A DNA stretch of 64,000 nucleotides. Origin: Steromphala cineraria. Taxonomy: Eukaryota > Mollusca > Gastropoda > Trochida > Trochidae. The notes under the pieces were generated by a model, which ran no database searches, was not told where the DNA came from, and was given only the letters and a program-made list of their open reading frames with translations. The DNA is taken from assembly GCA_916613615.1 (NCBI GenBank), contig OU744725.1:67278575-67342574 (forward strand). Reading direction: 5' to 3'. Position numbers and translations under genes: made by a program. Position 1 is the stretch's first letter; each line of letters starts with the position of its first letter. This document shows positions 1 to 11,783 of the stretch, piece by piece.

Positions 1-2199
1 GACTAAAACTTTGACAAAACAGTTGAATCTGTAGTTGAGGTGAAATGTCGGAATATAAAAAGTATCTCTAGGGAAGCTTTCCGAAATGACTTGCTGAACT
101 CTGATATTGCCTCAATTCAGTCTGATGATCCAGATGTACTTGTGGAGACTCTGAATACAACACTGGTGGAGCTACTTGACAAACATGCGCCACAGTCTAC
201 TAAACGTGTTAAGGTGAGGCAACATTCCCCATGGTTTTCACAAGCAATCTCTGAGGCAAAGGCAAATAGACGGAAAGCTGAGAGAAAATGGCGTAAATCA
301 AGATTAGAAATTGATCGACAGATTTATGTTTCGAAAAGACATTCACACAAATTCCCTCATAAAAGAAGCTAAGATTGAGTTCTGCAACAACAAAGTCCAT
401 GAACTTTCGAGGAAACCTAAAGCGTTGTTCAGTTTCATGGACTCTTTGATGGGGAGGTCAAAAAAGGTTGTATTACCAGATACCCAGGATGACAGGCAGT
501 TGGCAGACGAGTTTTGCTCTCATTTTACTGAAAAGATTGAAACATTCGTCAAAATCTCTTGAGTGAAGCGACTGAAACTCAACATCAAAATGGGTTTCAT
601 GACTACAGTGGACCTGTTTTTGGAACTTTTAAACCTTTTACTGAACAAGACGTTCTGAAACTAGTGTTAGATAGTAAACCAACTGATTGTGAGTTAGATC
701 CTGTTCCTACAAAGTTTCTTTTAGAATTTGTGGATGTACTTTGTCCCGCATTCACTCAGGTTATCAACTCCAGTCTTCAATCAGGAACGGTTCCAAGTCA
801 GTTCAAAACTGCTTTGATCAAACCGCTACTAAAGAAGCCATCTTTAGACACCAACATCCTGCGGCATTATAGGCCAGTTTCCAATCTGACCTTTCTATCA
901 AAAGTACTAGAGAAGGCTGTGAAGATCCGCCTTTTAGAGCATTTCGAGCGTGAACATTTAATGTATGATTTCCAGTCAGCATACAGACACAGACACAGCA
1001 CTGAGACCGCTCTGGTCCGAGTGGTAAATGATCTGTACATGGCAGCAGATTCCGGAAAAGTCTCCCTCCTTGTGTTGTTGGATTTGTCGTCAGCCTTCGA
1101 CACCATTGACCATCAGAAGTTGTTGTACAGGTTGAAGGCTGACTTTGGAGTGGATAGCACAGCTCTAGCTTGGTTTGACTCCTACCTGTCAGACAGGCAC
1201 CAGTCAGTTGTCGTTAAGGCCGTTCACTCACAGAAAGTTCCTCTCTCCTGTGGCGTACCTCAAGGTTCTGTCCTAGGGCCTATTCTGTTCACTCTTTACA
1301 CGAAGCAACTAGGCCAGCTCCTTACAGAAGAGAACATGAACAATCACCTCTACGCTGACGATACCCAAATGTATGACTCGTTTCAAATTGAGCAGAATGA
1401 AGAGCTAGAAGCATGGAGAAAGATGGAACATACTATCTGTGATGTCAAGGCATGGATGACTCTGAATATGCTTCAGCTCAATGAGGAGAAGACAGAGGCA
1501 GTCGTCATTGGACCTAAGAACAAGCTGTCCAAGTTGACTCAAGGCGGACTGAATATCAATCAGACGAACATCGATATGTCCCCTGTCATAAGGAACCTAG
1601 GTGTCCAAATTGATGATGGATTGTCAATGGAGCAGCAAGTAAACAACATCTGCAAAAACTATTACTTTCAACTTAGAAGTCTTGGGAAAATCCGTCATCT
1701 CATAACTCAGGATTCGGCTGCCACACTCGCCAGATGCCTGATTGTATCTCGCATAGACTATTGTAATAGTCTGCTTGCTAATGTTCCAACAATCCTCCTG
1801 AGTAAGCTTCAAAAAGTGCAGAATCAAGCGGCCAGGATTGTCACCAGATCACCTCCCAGGATGCACATCACACCGGTGCTCAAGATGTTACACTGGCTCC
1901 CAGTAGCCGCAAGAGTGGACTTCAAAATCCTCACCTTAGCATACCAGTGTGTCAATGGCCTTGCACCAAAATACCTTTGTGACCTTGTGTGCATGTACAT
2001 TCCAGCACGTTCTCTCAGGTCTGAAAACCAAAACAGGCTCGTGGTGCCTCCATGGAAGAAGAGAACCTTTGGTTACAAGTCCTTTAGTGTGGCAGCTTCC
2101 ACTAAATGGAACTCACTACCAGACACTCTGAAGGAAGCTCACTCACTGGAACATTTCAAGTCTCTTTTGAAAACCTATCTTTTTAACCTGTGCTTTTAG
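1..2199 (+). pseudogene. LINE ORF2: linker and reverse transcriptase, frameshifted
   Basis: Three reading frames follow each other: 40-372, then 311-562, then 559-2199. The joins near 340 and 555 are frameshifts, so the copy is dead. The last frame (546 residues) carries the reverse transcriptase: RHYRPVSNLTFLSKVLEK near residue 102, the first catalytic aspartate in LLDLSSAFDTIDH near 175, CGVPQGSVLGPILF near 231, and the catalytic YADD at 265-268. It ends with a conserved C-terminal tail (HFKSLLKTYLFNL). The family copies its own RNA into DNA at a nick made by the upstream endonuclease, which is not in view. The long open last frame suggests a fairly recent insertion. Small open frames on either strand inside it are shadows. 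Confidence 0.88.
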
Positions 2200-2292
2200 A
2201 CCCTGACTCTGTTTTCCTGAACTTTTGTATGCGCTATGAGCACGCTTCAGTGGAGTTTAGCGCCATATAAATGGACATTATTATTATTATTA
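1..2292 (+). mobile_element. CR1/L2-type non-LTR retrotransposon, 3' part
   Basis: The element enters from the left window edge and ends in a short ATT-repeat tail at about 2278-2292, just after the stretch GCGCCATATAAATGGACATT, a 3' end style common in CR1/L2-like LINEs. Its coding part covers the end of the region before the reverse transcriptase and the whole reverse transcriptase. The endonuclease would lie outside the window. Clade assignment rests on reverse transcriptase motifs and the microsatellite tail, and could be wrong at the family level. Confidence 0.88.
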
Positions 2293-2823
2293 AAATATGC
2301 TTAATTAAGCACACGCTACGATAAAATCATTTCGCGCAAGGACAGGAGATCTTAACAGTGCTTAACGTCAGTCATGCTGTCTGCCATTTACAGAGGTATA
2401 TTTGTCAAAATAAGTAAACAACAGTGGTTAAGTGATATTTTGATTATAATAATTGCTCCATCAACACACGTTCATCTTTTGTGTGTATAAGGTTGTATTT
2501 GTGAGGCCATTCAGTATCCTATATTGTTTGTAATGTAAAACATTACCAAGCAACTGAAAATGCATCTCGTTTCGCTTGATCTATTTTGCATCAATTGACT
2601 AGCAAATGATTTTAGAAAAATGATGAAAATATACTACTTTTTCAATTAAGATATAGTTAAAGTTCTGAATGAATAACATTTGATTTGATGGACGACAGAG
2701 AATTAAAGCAGTTCTGGTGAATGTTCACACATGTGTGAAAATGTTTTTATGAGTTCATGAGATATGAATTGATGACACTTTGATCACGTGACCATGCCAT
2801 AAACCAATTAACATTCAGGAATA
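2293..2823. other. gene-free spacer
   Basis: AT-rich sequence between the LINE tail and the MITE. I see no open frame with recognisable content, no splice-site series and no strong repeat. Confidence 0.5.
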
Positions 2824-3126
2824 ACGTATTTCCTTAATTACACGCCTGCCTTGAATATACGCCTGCCTCGAATAGACGCCCTTGCATAAGACTTTCTGAA
2901 AATAACAAACTCCTGCCTTAATTAAACGCCGCGTAAACCAAGTTTAATATATAAAAACGCTTCTTTTTGGTTAAATTATCTGAATTTTTTTTACAAAATA
3001 GTCTAAACGGTTTCGCTTTTTACGAAATAGACGCCTGCCTTGAATAGAAGCCTGCCTCAAATAGACGCCTATGATGTAGACCTTTTGAAAATAATAGACG
3101 CCCGGCGTGTAATTAAGGAAATACGG
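2824..3126. mobile_element. MITE, about 303 bp, TA-flanked
   Basis: The two ends are inverted copies of each other for about 22 bases: CGTATTTCCTTAATTACACG on the left, and the same read backwards on the right. TA flanks both sides (2822-2823 and 3127-3128), which fits a TA target duplication, although AT is an equally possible reading. Inside are several direct copies of a motif like GCCTGCCTTGAATAGACGCC. There is no coding capacity. TA duplication suggests mobilisation by a Tc1/mariner-type transposase, but this is inference. Confidence 0.75.
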
Positions 3127-6100
3127 TATGTGTAAACTTCAGAGTGTGAACTCATAAAAATATACATCACATGATGCTAAAACAGTTTATGTATAATGAT
3201 CTCTGTAAAACTGATCTTACCCTTTTTTAGAAATGTGTAAAAAGGTCAATTATAAGATTTATTGATAAAGAGATAAATCTTGGTTTCAGCAAAGTTAAAT
3301 TGCTTTTTCCAAAATTTGAAGGGTAGAGTATATTACGTGTATTTAGTAGATGTTGGTACACGTGAATATGGTAATGTAATAGCAATGGTATAATGATATT
3401 TTTTCCATATTTCTCGCTGCAAGATAATTCAATTTAATCAAAATGTACTGAAACCGATACACCAATGAAAACATCAATGGACTGGCGTGGATCAATCCAA
3501 ATTTATTTCATATTTAAACAATCACAATTCATTCGAAATTTTTGAATAGAAATTCATAGATATTCTGAAAAAAGCTGCGGTACAAATATTGCGTTATACT
3601 ATATATATCAAAAATTAAAATATCAATTTACAATCTTACAATGGCTTGATAAAAGCATGACATTAAAGTAGGTCACTAATGAAAGTATAATGTGAAAAAC
3701 ATTGGAACATTAAGCCTTTAACAGATTTATAACAGACATAAATTCATATATAAGTAATACTAAGTTAGCTTCCATGTGCAAATCACAGCTTGATAAGATG
3801 TGTGTTGATGCAAACACTATTTTTCGAAATGAAATACATGTACATTTTTATACAAAATGTCATGAGAATTTGGCATAGTCAAACAGAGTTTCGATCAACT
3901 TTCTATGACTGACAGGTTATTTCCCTGCTATTGGTTAAGACTAATCTTATCTAACAATATTGAGAACAAATTATGCAAGTATAACTAATTATGTACATTA
4001 CTTTAGCTTTGAACAATAACGTATCAAGGATATCCTGAAGTAGTACTGTATCCAATTTTCCTCTTCAGAAAAAATCAAAGGCAAACCATAGAAAAAAATT
4101 CTTAGATTCTGAAAAGACAATTCACCATCATGAAGGCCCATGATGCAGATGACAAATCTGAAATGACTTAATCTAAAAGTTTTTACCTTCGTTGCATTTG
4201 TCCATTAAATTTGATTTCCAGCTGTGAAAAGCTCATCAACATCAAATTCCCAATTGTGTCGTTTCAGTCAAAAGTAAATATCATTGCCAACCACCTGCAG
4301 CTTTTATCAATTTAATTTTGATTAATCAATCGCTTAAATATTAATCAGAACCCTAGGTGGTTAATAATTATTTTGATAAAACATATTAATAAGGACGAAT
4401 GACTTACATTAAAAATCAACACAAATTCATCTTTTGCAGGAATTAACCATTCTCCTTGAAATTTTATATTCTAAAAGACACATGAATTATAAACAGAATT
4501 TGTAAATGACAAATTTTGAATACAGATGATAACTTCCTTTTTGTTGCTAATTGAGCTTTTTTGTTGAGATAATTTATGTGTTCATGTAAATTCCCATGGA
4601 AGTTTTAAATATTTCAGAAACTAATATAGGTTTATGAAGTTCTTTACAATTTTAAATATGAATAATAAGATGGATTTGCACTGCAATTTTTTAACAACTC
4701 CAAAATTCAATTGCATATTGAACTTACAGTATCATTTGTTTCTTACATTTAAATATTAATTTATTCCCTTTGACTTATGAGAAGAATTTTACAGATTTGA
4801 AATAACATCAAGGGTAATCATCTTTAAGTCTCGTACCTAAATATCTTTATAACTGAGTATACATGTATATGCTAAGTTTTCTTTTATCAATTCAGAAAAA
4901 CAGATTCATATATTGCTCTGTCTACTGTCTTGTGACATTTGATCTCTTATTTGCTTTGATAATGTCAATCAAAATGTCCAAACTAAGATTGTTTCGAATA
5001 TGAGTTCTCAAAGTTCAAAAGCTTTAAGAAATGTTTTTAGGAAATTTGTATGTGGACAAATGTATTTGTTTAAGCTGAAGCAATGTGTCTGTTAATGCAC
5101 ATTACAGTAGAAATGTTTGAACTTATGTTGATTTTTAGGAACAAAATATTGAAAAAGGGCATTTTCGTAATTTTGCAGAGCCTAAATAAAACAACCAAAG
5201 TTTTAAAAAGTGACTTAATATTGAGAAAGAGATGTTATTTTGGCTGTGTACATGAGGACATTTTGATTAGTAGTACAATTATGGGAACATTTAATCTTGC
5301 ATTTTGATTAAAAGACACAGGTGAAAATTATATTGAATGCATTCCATTTTTGAAAACACTTGTTCATAACTTTTTGGTTGGACATCTTCTGAAAATATCA
5401 ATATTTAAACTTAGAAACAGATCGTCTTGAAAAAATCGTGTATTCTTATGCAATGATACACATAATAATCATAGACTACCTACTATAGATTCAAAAGTTG
5501 AAAACGACCACAAAACATCTAGAAATTGTTATTCACTTTATCTTGTTGATAGTCATCACAAAGTCTAAACGTTATTCTTAGAAAGTTCGTTGGCTTAAGT
5601 TTAACTGTTACCTCATACACACAATCACATGAGATCAACATAGAAAGGAATCTTTTTGGCTTGAAGTCTCGACTGATGGATTATAGTAATTACCTCAACA
5701 CAGAGATCGATTTTATGTAAATAACAGACTTCTGTTCACATACTGAAAACACATGGCATGCTAGACATGTTAGTAGGCTTATTTAAAGGTCTCTCTGTCG
5801 GTTGTGTAGAAATTGGGGTTTCAATATTCTTTATGGCATCAACAGAGCTGGTTGCACATTTCGAGAGTAGATAACACATGAGCTTTGTCTTAAACGGATA
5901 TAACATGTTATCAATTAAAAAGTATTCAACTTTTGAGTATATTGTTCAATTTGTCCTATTTACGCAAATTACTATATAGAATAAAACAACATGAAATAAA
6001 GACGTCAAATACGTCTCTATGTTTGTAGGAAATCAGACAATTGCTACATTCTGACATGTACTAATGTTGTATCATAAAAGTGAAAGTTTCCAAATGCAGA

Positions 6101-7199
6101 TCTAATTAACGTTTATCATATCCAAGTGCGTGATGGAATCTTTTTCAGCATACATTCACCACTGGTTTAATATCATCAGACTAAGATAATGTACCAACGC
6201 TTGCAGGATCCAGACAAATGATTAGAGAGAACGTGTTAGATTTTACACTTAATCAGCCTCATGAATCACTGATGATGGTCACAAATATTCATATCTTGCA
6301 CGGAGGTAAGACAGTTGTAGCCAAACGCGTGATATCTTACTATTTAGAATTTTCTTTCATGACACACCTATTAAGCAATGTCTGGACATACTCAGACAAC
6401 ATATTCTCTGTGATCTGAGGGGACTTGAAACGGGAAATACAGCGACAGTGCTTGCGATACAAAATTGGTGCAAAAACTGTCAACTCTTCTAAAATTATGA
6501 TAAGTCTCAACAAAGACATGACACTTTATATGTATATATATTTGAAATAAGATTATGTGATCGAGTGAGTTAATCTTTGTCTTAAAAAAATGAAATCTGA
6601 AATTACGATTTTTTACATAATCAAAGTGGCAGAATTTAACGTACACGATACACTAGGTAATAATTAGAAAAATCTTACTTACTTTCAAAATTATTATTTA
6701 TACAGAATCATCTAAAGATTAAGCACTTACTGTGTTGTAAACTCAATATTTAAAGAAAATCACTTAAAAATAAAAATAAATTGATGCCATGACATTTGAT
6801 TTTAGGTAAACTTATCAGTATTCTCACCTCAAGAGTAATGAAAAAAAAAACTGTTTTGTTCAAGAATCACTCGTGGTACCAGAGTTAGTTAAGGAAATGT
6901 ATCAAAATTTATTAAAACATGCATTAAATTCTGGATAATCTGGATGAATATTGATTGAATTTGTAACCTATATTTCTAGTCTAGGAGTAATTATTGCAGG
7001 AAAGTGCACATATTCCACCAAAGAGTTGAGAAAATAATTATGTTTGATGATTTAAGGTTGTTTGTAATGTCCTAATAAGTGTTTTATTTTGTATTAATGT
7101 GTGTGTTTGGTGTTGTTTAATGTTCATGCTTTAAAGTAATACTACGTGTAACAATTTTAGTAGATAAACACAACAATCTCACATCGTTAAATCCTTTAG
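3127..7199. other. gene-free AT-rich stretch
   Basis: I find no supported gene in these 4 kb; the open frames are all under 85 residues and look random. A part around 6150-6260 (GGATCCAGACAAATGATTAGAGAGA and context) resembles the tandem unit at about 12580, so a more decayed copy of the array may extend here. The boundary at 7200 is approximate. Confidence 0.4.
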
Positions 7200-9476
7200 T
7201 CAATGTTGAAAACAGTTTTCCCTTTGATGTTCAGGAATGATTCTTCTCTCCTTGATATTTAACATAAAGGAGTTCAAAGTACAAAAAGCAAGTTGACGTT
7301 CTTATTTAACATACAAATCCTCAGAAAAAGTCAAAAGTCATATGATTCCTTTAATTGGGTATGTTTGACAGTTGCAGATGAGACGCCTGGTTGAATGATA
7401 AAACATTGAAGGTATTGCAATACTGAAAAAACAGAACAGAGCCGAAATATAAGTGTATCGAAGTTCACTTCAGTTTATTGATTCTGAAATCCAATTTCAC
7501 TGTTTGGCAAATCAAAAGAAGTTAAATCCTGCTGCAAACTATCGGTTTCTTGTTTGACAATAATTACACTTGAAGGGGTATTTATACGGTATCAAATTGA
7601 ACAAAATGACGCAAGTGAGAGTTTTGATGACTACCAGAATACTAGACTCTTGTTTTTTTCAATTGAAAAAAGATTGAAAGAAGTGTTTTCACAATCAATT
7701 TATACACATTCACAAAATCTTGGTATTTATGGGTTTAGAGAAAGTTGACAATTCTACCATTGAGAAACCATGAATATCCTGCTCCCTAAAACGTGTATGT
7801 ATGGTATCTATGGAAATAAAATTCGCTTTGAGTTGAAGTAATGTTGATAAAGATCATATATGACTATCGATAGGATCCGATTAAATACGTGAATGGCGGA
7901 AAATATCCCATCATTGATATTTGTTTTCTAATTTTGAATAATATTTTTCGTTGGAGCGTAGAGGTCGTTTGGTGTTATTTGGCACATTGCCATCTTTAAA
8001 GAAGATTTAAGAAACATATGAGTCCATGAAGGGAAAGAATGTATTTTCATAGATAACTTTTCCCCAACATTTAAATTTGATTTAACTTTCTAAGCATATG
8101 TTTCAATTTTTTCACAAGTACTCCTCATCATGTACATGTACAAATATATCAACAATTAGTAATACTATGATAACGGAATCTTGAATGATTAGCGTTTGGG
8201 GAAAACACAACCTTTTGTGTTGCGTTTATATAAATGAGGTTAACAAAGAACTATTGGTTGATAGAATATGAGCATATTTGCAATTAATTCATAGTTTAAT
8301 GCTGATGCCTTTTTTAACCGTTAAAGTACGCTAGGCTATATAAAGTTAAAATTGAAATAGAAACTTGTACATGTAGAAACAAAAAGAATCCTTTCATTTC
8401 AACAGGACTGACATTTGAACAGTTTCTGGTGGTACAAATTACAAGAGAAGTAACATTTACAGTGAGAAAGGACAGGGAAAAAAACCCTTTGATAATCCAA
8501 CAACGTATATTTTACAAAAGTTAAGGAAATTGATAAAACCCTACTTGTTTTGAAAAGGAAACACAAATCAAGGTCTCGTAACATTGTCTTTAAATCATTC
8601 TAGATGGCCTGACGTTTTGGTTATACAAACATTTAAATTAAATTGACAACCCATGCTTACATCTAGAAATAACAGACATAATATGATTGAATATGACATT
8701 TGCATTATATAAAAAGAATTTGTTATATTAAAAGTTTTCTCTAAATTTACCCTATTTATCTAAGCTTATAGTTGTCATGAAACAAAAGTGAAATGTCATC
8801 TTTTCTGAGACTTGTTGACATTATTACAAGAAGCTTAGATGATTAAAATTATAAATCGTTGCTCTTCGGAGAGCATTTTTTTCAGATGATAAATCAAAAT
8901 TGATTGTACAATATTCGGGATCTGTTACTTTTAATCTTTCTGCAAAGTGTTATTCTGAATTAAACAAAAGTTATCTTAGTTGACAATGATACCTGTTGTC
9001 ATTTAAATGTCAGAGATGATTGAAATGGTTTGAGAAGTCTTTTTGTAGATTTGAAATCAATTTCTTATTGTAAATTCGACAAAAGTAATCAAAACTGATT
9101 ATGAAATCTGAACGATTCGAATACCTGATACGGACACAAGCTTTAGTTATATCTTTTCATGTACTTATTTTTAGATGTTTCATTGGTACTTTGATTTATT
9201 GACTAAATGCGAAGCATAATTTATCATTTAGTTATCATATTTTAGTTGTCTAAATGATCTTAAAATTAAATGAAAATTGTGATTGAACAATCGGTATACA
9301 TATTTATAAGTATGTTGAGTATTCAGAAGCTCATGCACGTTTCTGCAACACCATGTTAATGCAAAATCTTCTTTGAAAGATAAATTTGTTGAACTGTTTT
9401 TTTTAGTCTAGCAGCAGGTTCTCTCTGTTTGATGAATCAGAAGTGATAAGTGCACGAATGGCAACAATATCATACA

Positions 9477-11783
9477 GACAGACAGACAGACAGATTTTAT
9501 TTGTATAAATGGCCATGAGGCCAACAGTACAATGACATTTGTTTTCATATACAATTATTCTGGAGCGCCTTTACATTGTCTACACTTTGTTCTCACGTAC
9601 AGGTGATACTTTAGCACAAAACACAGCTTAGCGTAATATAATATTAACTGATGTTGTATTCATTAGGCTTAAAAATTTGTCTTGATTTGGGTTAATGTAA
9701 TAATAGCATGGTAAATATTTAGTTCGTACATCATTATAAATGGACATTCCAGTAATACATGGTATTCATTTTCTTACTTGCTGTTGTTACAGTGAGGGCA
9801 CAAAGCAATGGAAGTATCTTCACTTTTTGTCCTTCTATATAGTTGTATCTTGTAGCCAGCTATACCACATCGAAATTTTGTCAGTGCTCGTCGCAGATAA
9901 AGCGAGGGCAACACTCGGAGATATATTTCTGGCATAATACTAAATCTAAATGTTGAATATGTGTTGAAATATTTTGAACTATTCACAGAGGCTGACCACT
10001 CTTGACAATAAAAACTTTACATCTTTGTTTAAACATGCTAATAAACAGTTCTTTGTTACCTACATTCTGATTCAACCAGGCGTAAGATAGATCGTACTGA
10101 AACTCTCACACTGTTGAAGTCCAGTTAACATCTCCAGAATCATCAAGACGTTTTAGCATTAGATAACATCGCTTTGAATTACGGGAATCGGGCTGTCTCA
10201 GCAACCCTATCCAATACGATATCACTCTTGTTTTATAGTTAACATGTAGCTGGTGTCGACCACATTCAGCCAATAAAGCTTTGGTGGGGGAGCGATAGCC
10301 AACTCCTAGCACAAACTTACAAAAGTTTGAATGTACTTTTTCTATATTATAACGAAACACTGTCTCCCAAATCTCAGCCCCATACAATAGAATTGGTTGA
10401 ATTTTTCCATCAAAAATCTTAAAAGCAATATCTGGAAGTACAGTTTTATAGGCACAGATGAATTTATTAATTGGGTACAGATCCTTCTCTGCTTGTTTGG
10501 ATAATATATCACAAGCTTTTGAAAACATATTACGACATGACAAAGTTAATCCAAGATATTTATGATAATTGACAGTTTCAAGTTTCGTATTACCGATGTG
10601 CCATTTTTCATATTTTGACACTTTGCCTCCTTTTTGTAACACTACGACTTTGGTCTTGTCAGTATTTATTGAAAGTCCCCATTTCGTACAATACTTTTCT
10701 AGAATATAAATTTTCTTTTGAAGATTTATAACACTGTCTCCAAATATTGAAACATCATCAGCAAACAACAGGATTGAGAGAGCATCAACCGCTTCATCAA
10801 TAAATGCTCCACTATAATTACTTTCCACTATATCCTTAACCAGTTCTTCAATGTATAAAATGAATAGTATAGGAGATAGGATACAACCCTGTCGAACTCC
10901 AACCGTAGTATCAAAAACCTCCGTCATAGTTCGTTTATTACATACAATAGCAGATTTAACACGGGTGTACATATTTCGAAGCAGGGTATTTATTTTACCG
11001 TGTAGGCCATTATTAAGAAGAACTGATAGGAGTTTGTTTCTGTCAACGGTATCGAAGGCTTTCTTAAAATCGACAAATATACAATAGAACTTGCCACGTT
11101 TCTTTCTGATATATTTATGAATTACAGAATATAGAGTGAATATTTGATCAGTTGTACTATAATCTTCCCTAAAGCCTGCCTGTGATTCAGATAACAGTTC
11201 TTGAGTAGTAATCCAAAACTTAATTCGTGATTCTATAATGTGTACACATAAATACTTTGCTAAGGGTATCTAGTAGAGCAATGCCCGTATAGTTATTTGG
11301 GTCATTTCTACTTCCAGATTTATACAAAAGTACGATCAAACCAATATGCCATTGATCTGGGAGAATTCCAGTGTTCAATATCTCATTAAAGCAACGATTA
11401 TAAAATGGCAATAATAGAGAACAAGACTCTTTAATAGCTTCCACTGGAATGCCATCCGCTCCGGGGGCTTTTCCATTTTTAAGATGTTTAATAGAATTCA
11501 TAATCTCTTGATCAGATATTTCAGTACCTAATATATCATCACAATTTCTGCACTGGTCGCAATTACGAGCATCATGGCTTGATAAAAATTCTCTAACATC
11601 TCTATCAAATGGGGAGTTCTCGTTTGGATTGGGGTTAAGAAGATCTCTAAAGTAAACTGACCATGTATCAGCTGTTATGTTCGCGGTAGCATAGTTATTG
11701 TCGCAGTGTTGCTTGATCGTTTTCCAGAATTCTTTGCACATGTTACTTTTTGCTGCATTAACAATTTCAAGAGCTATTTTCTT
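9477..11783 (-). mobile_element. Non-LTR retrotransposon, 5'-truncated, TSD TCATACA
   Basis: The insertion sits on the minus strand. Its 3' end at 9477 is a GACA/TGTC simple repeat followed by its 3' untranslated region. It is flanked by TCATACA at 9470-9476 and 11784-11790, a 7-bp target duplication. The sister copy near 25618-25670 shows the same flanks without the insert. The 5' end stops within the region preceding the reverse transcriptase, which is normal 5' truncation for a LINE. The reverse transcriptase style (QAGFR, then an FADD box) differs from the LINE at the window start, so this is a separate family, perhaps of the I group. Confidence 0.85.
9774..11741 (-). pseudogene. LINE reverse transcriptase and C-terminal region, broken
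   Basis: Reading on the minus strand, 11741-11220 gives the start of the reverse transcriptase, with NGKAPGADGIPVEAIK and a degenerate SGSRNDPNNYTGIALLDTLSK. A frameshift near 11230 moves to the next frame, open from about 11219 to 10106. This holds SESQAGFREDYST, the catalytic aspartate in CIFVDFKKAFDTVD, GVRQGCILSPILF and the catalytic FADD in LLFADDVSIFG. A stop at 10106-10108 and another frameshift near 9990 break the C-terminal part, which continues as RRALTKFRCGIAGYKIQ at 9774-9986. The copy cannot make a full protein. Confidence 0.85.

Noticed and set aside
867..1827. Minus-strand frames inside the first LINE
   Set aside because: They are shadows of the reverse transcriptase frame on the plus strand.
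2824..3126. Internal GCCTGCCTTGAATAGACGCC motifs as a separate minisatellite
   Set aside because: They lie wholly within the inverted ends of the MITE and are part of it.
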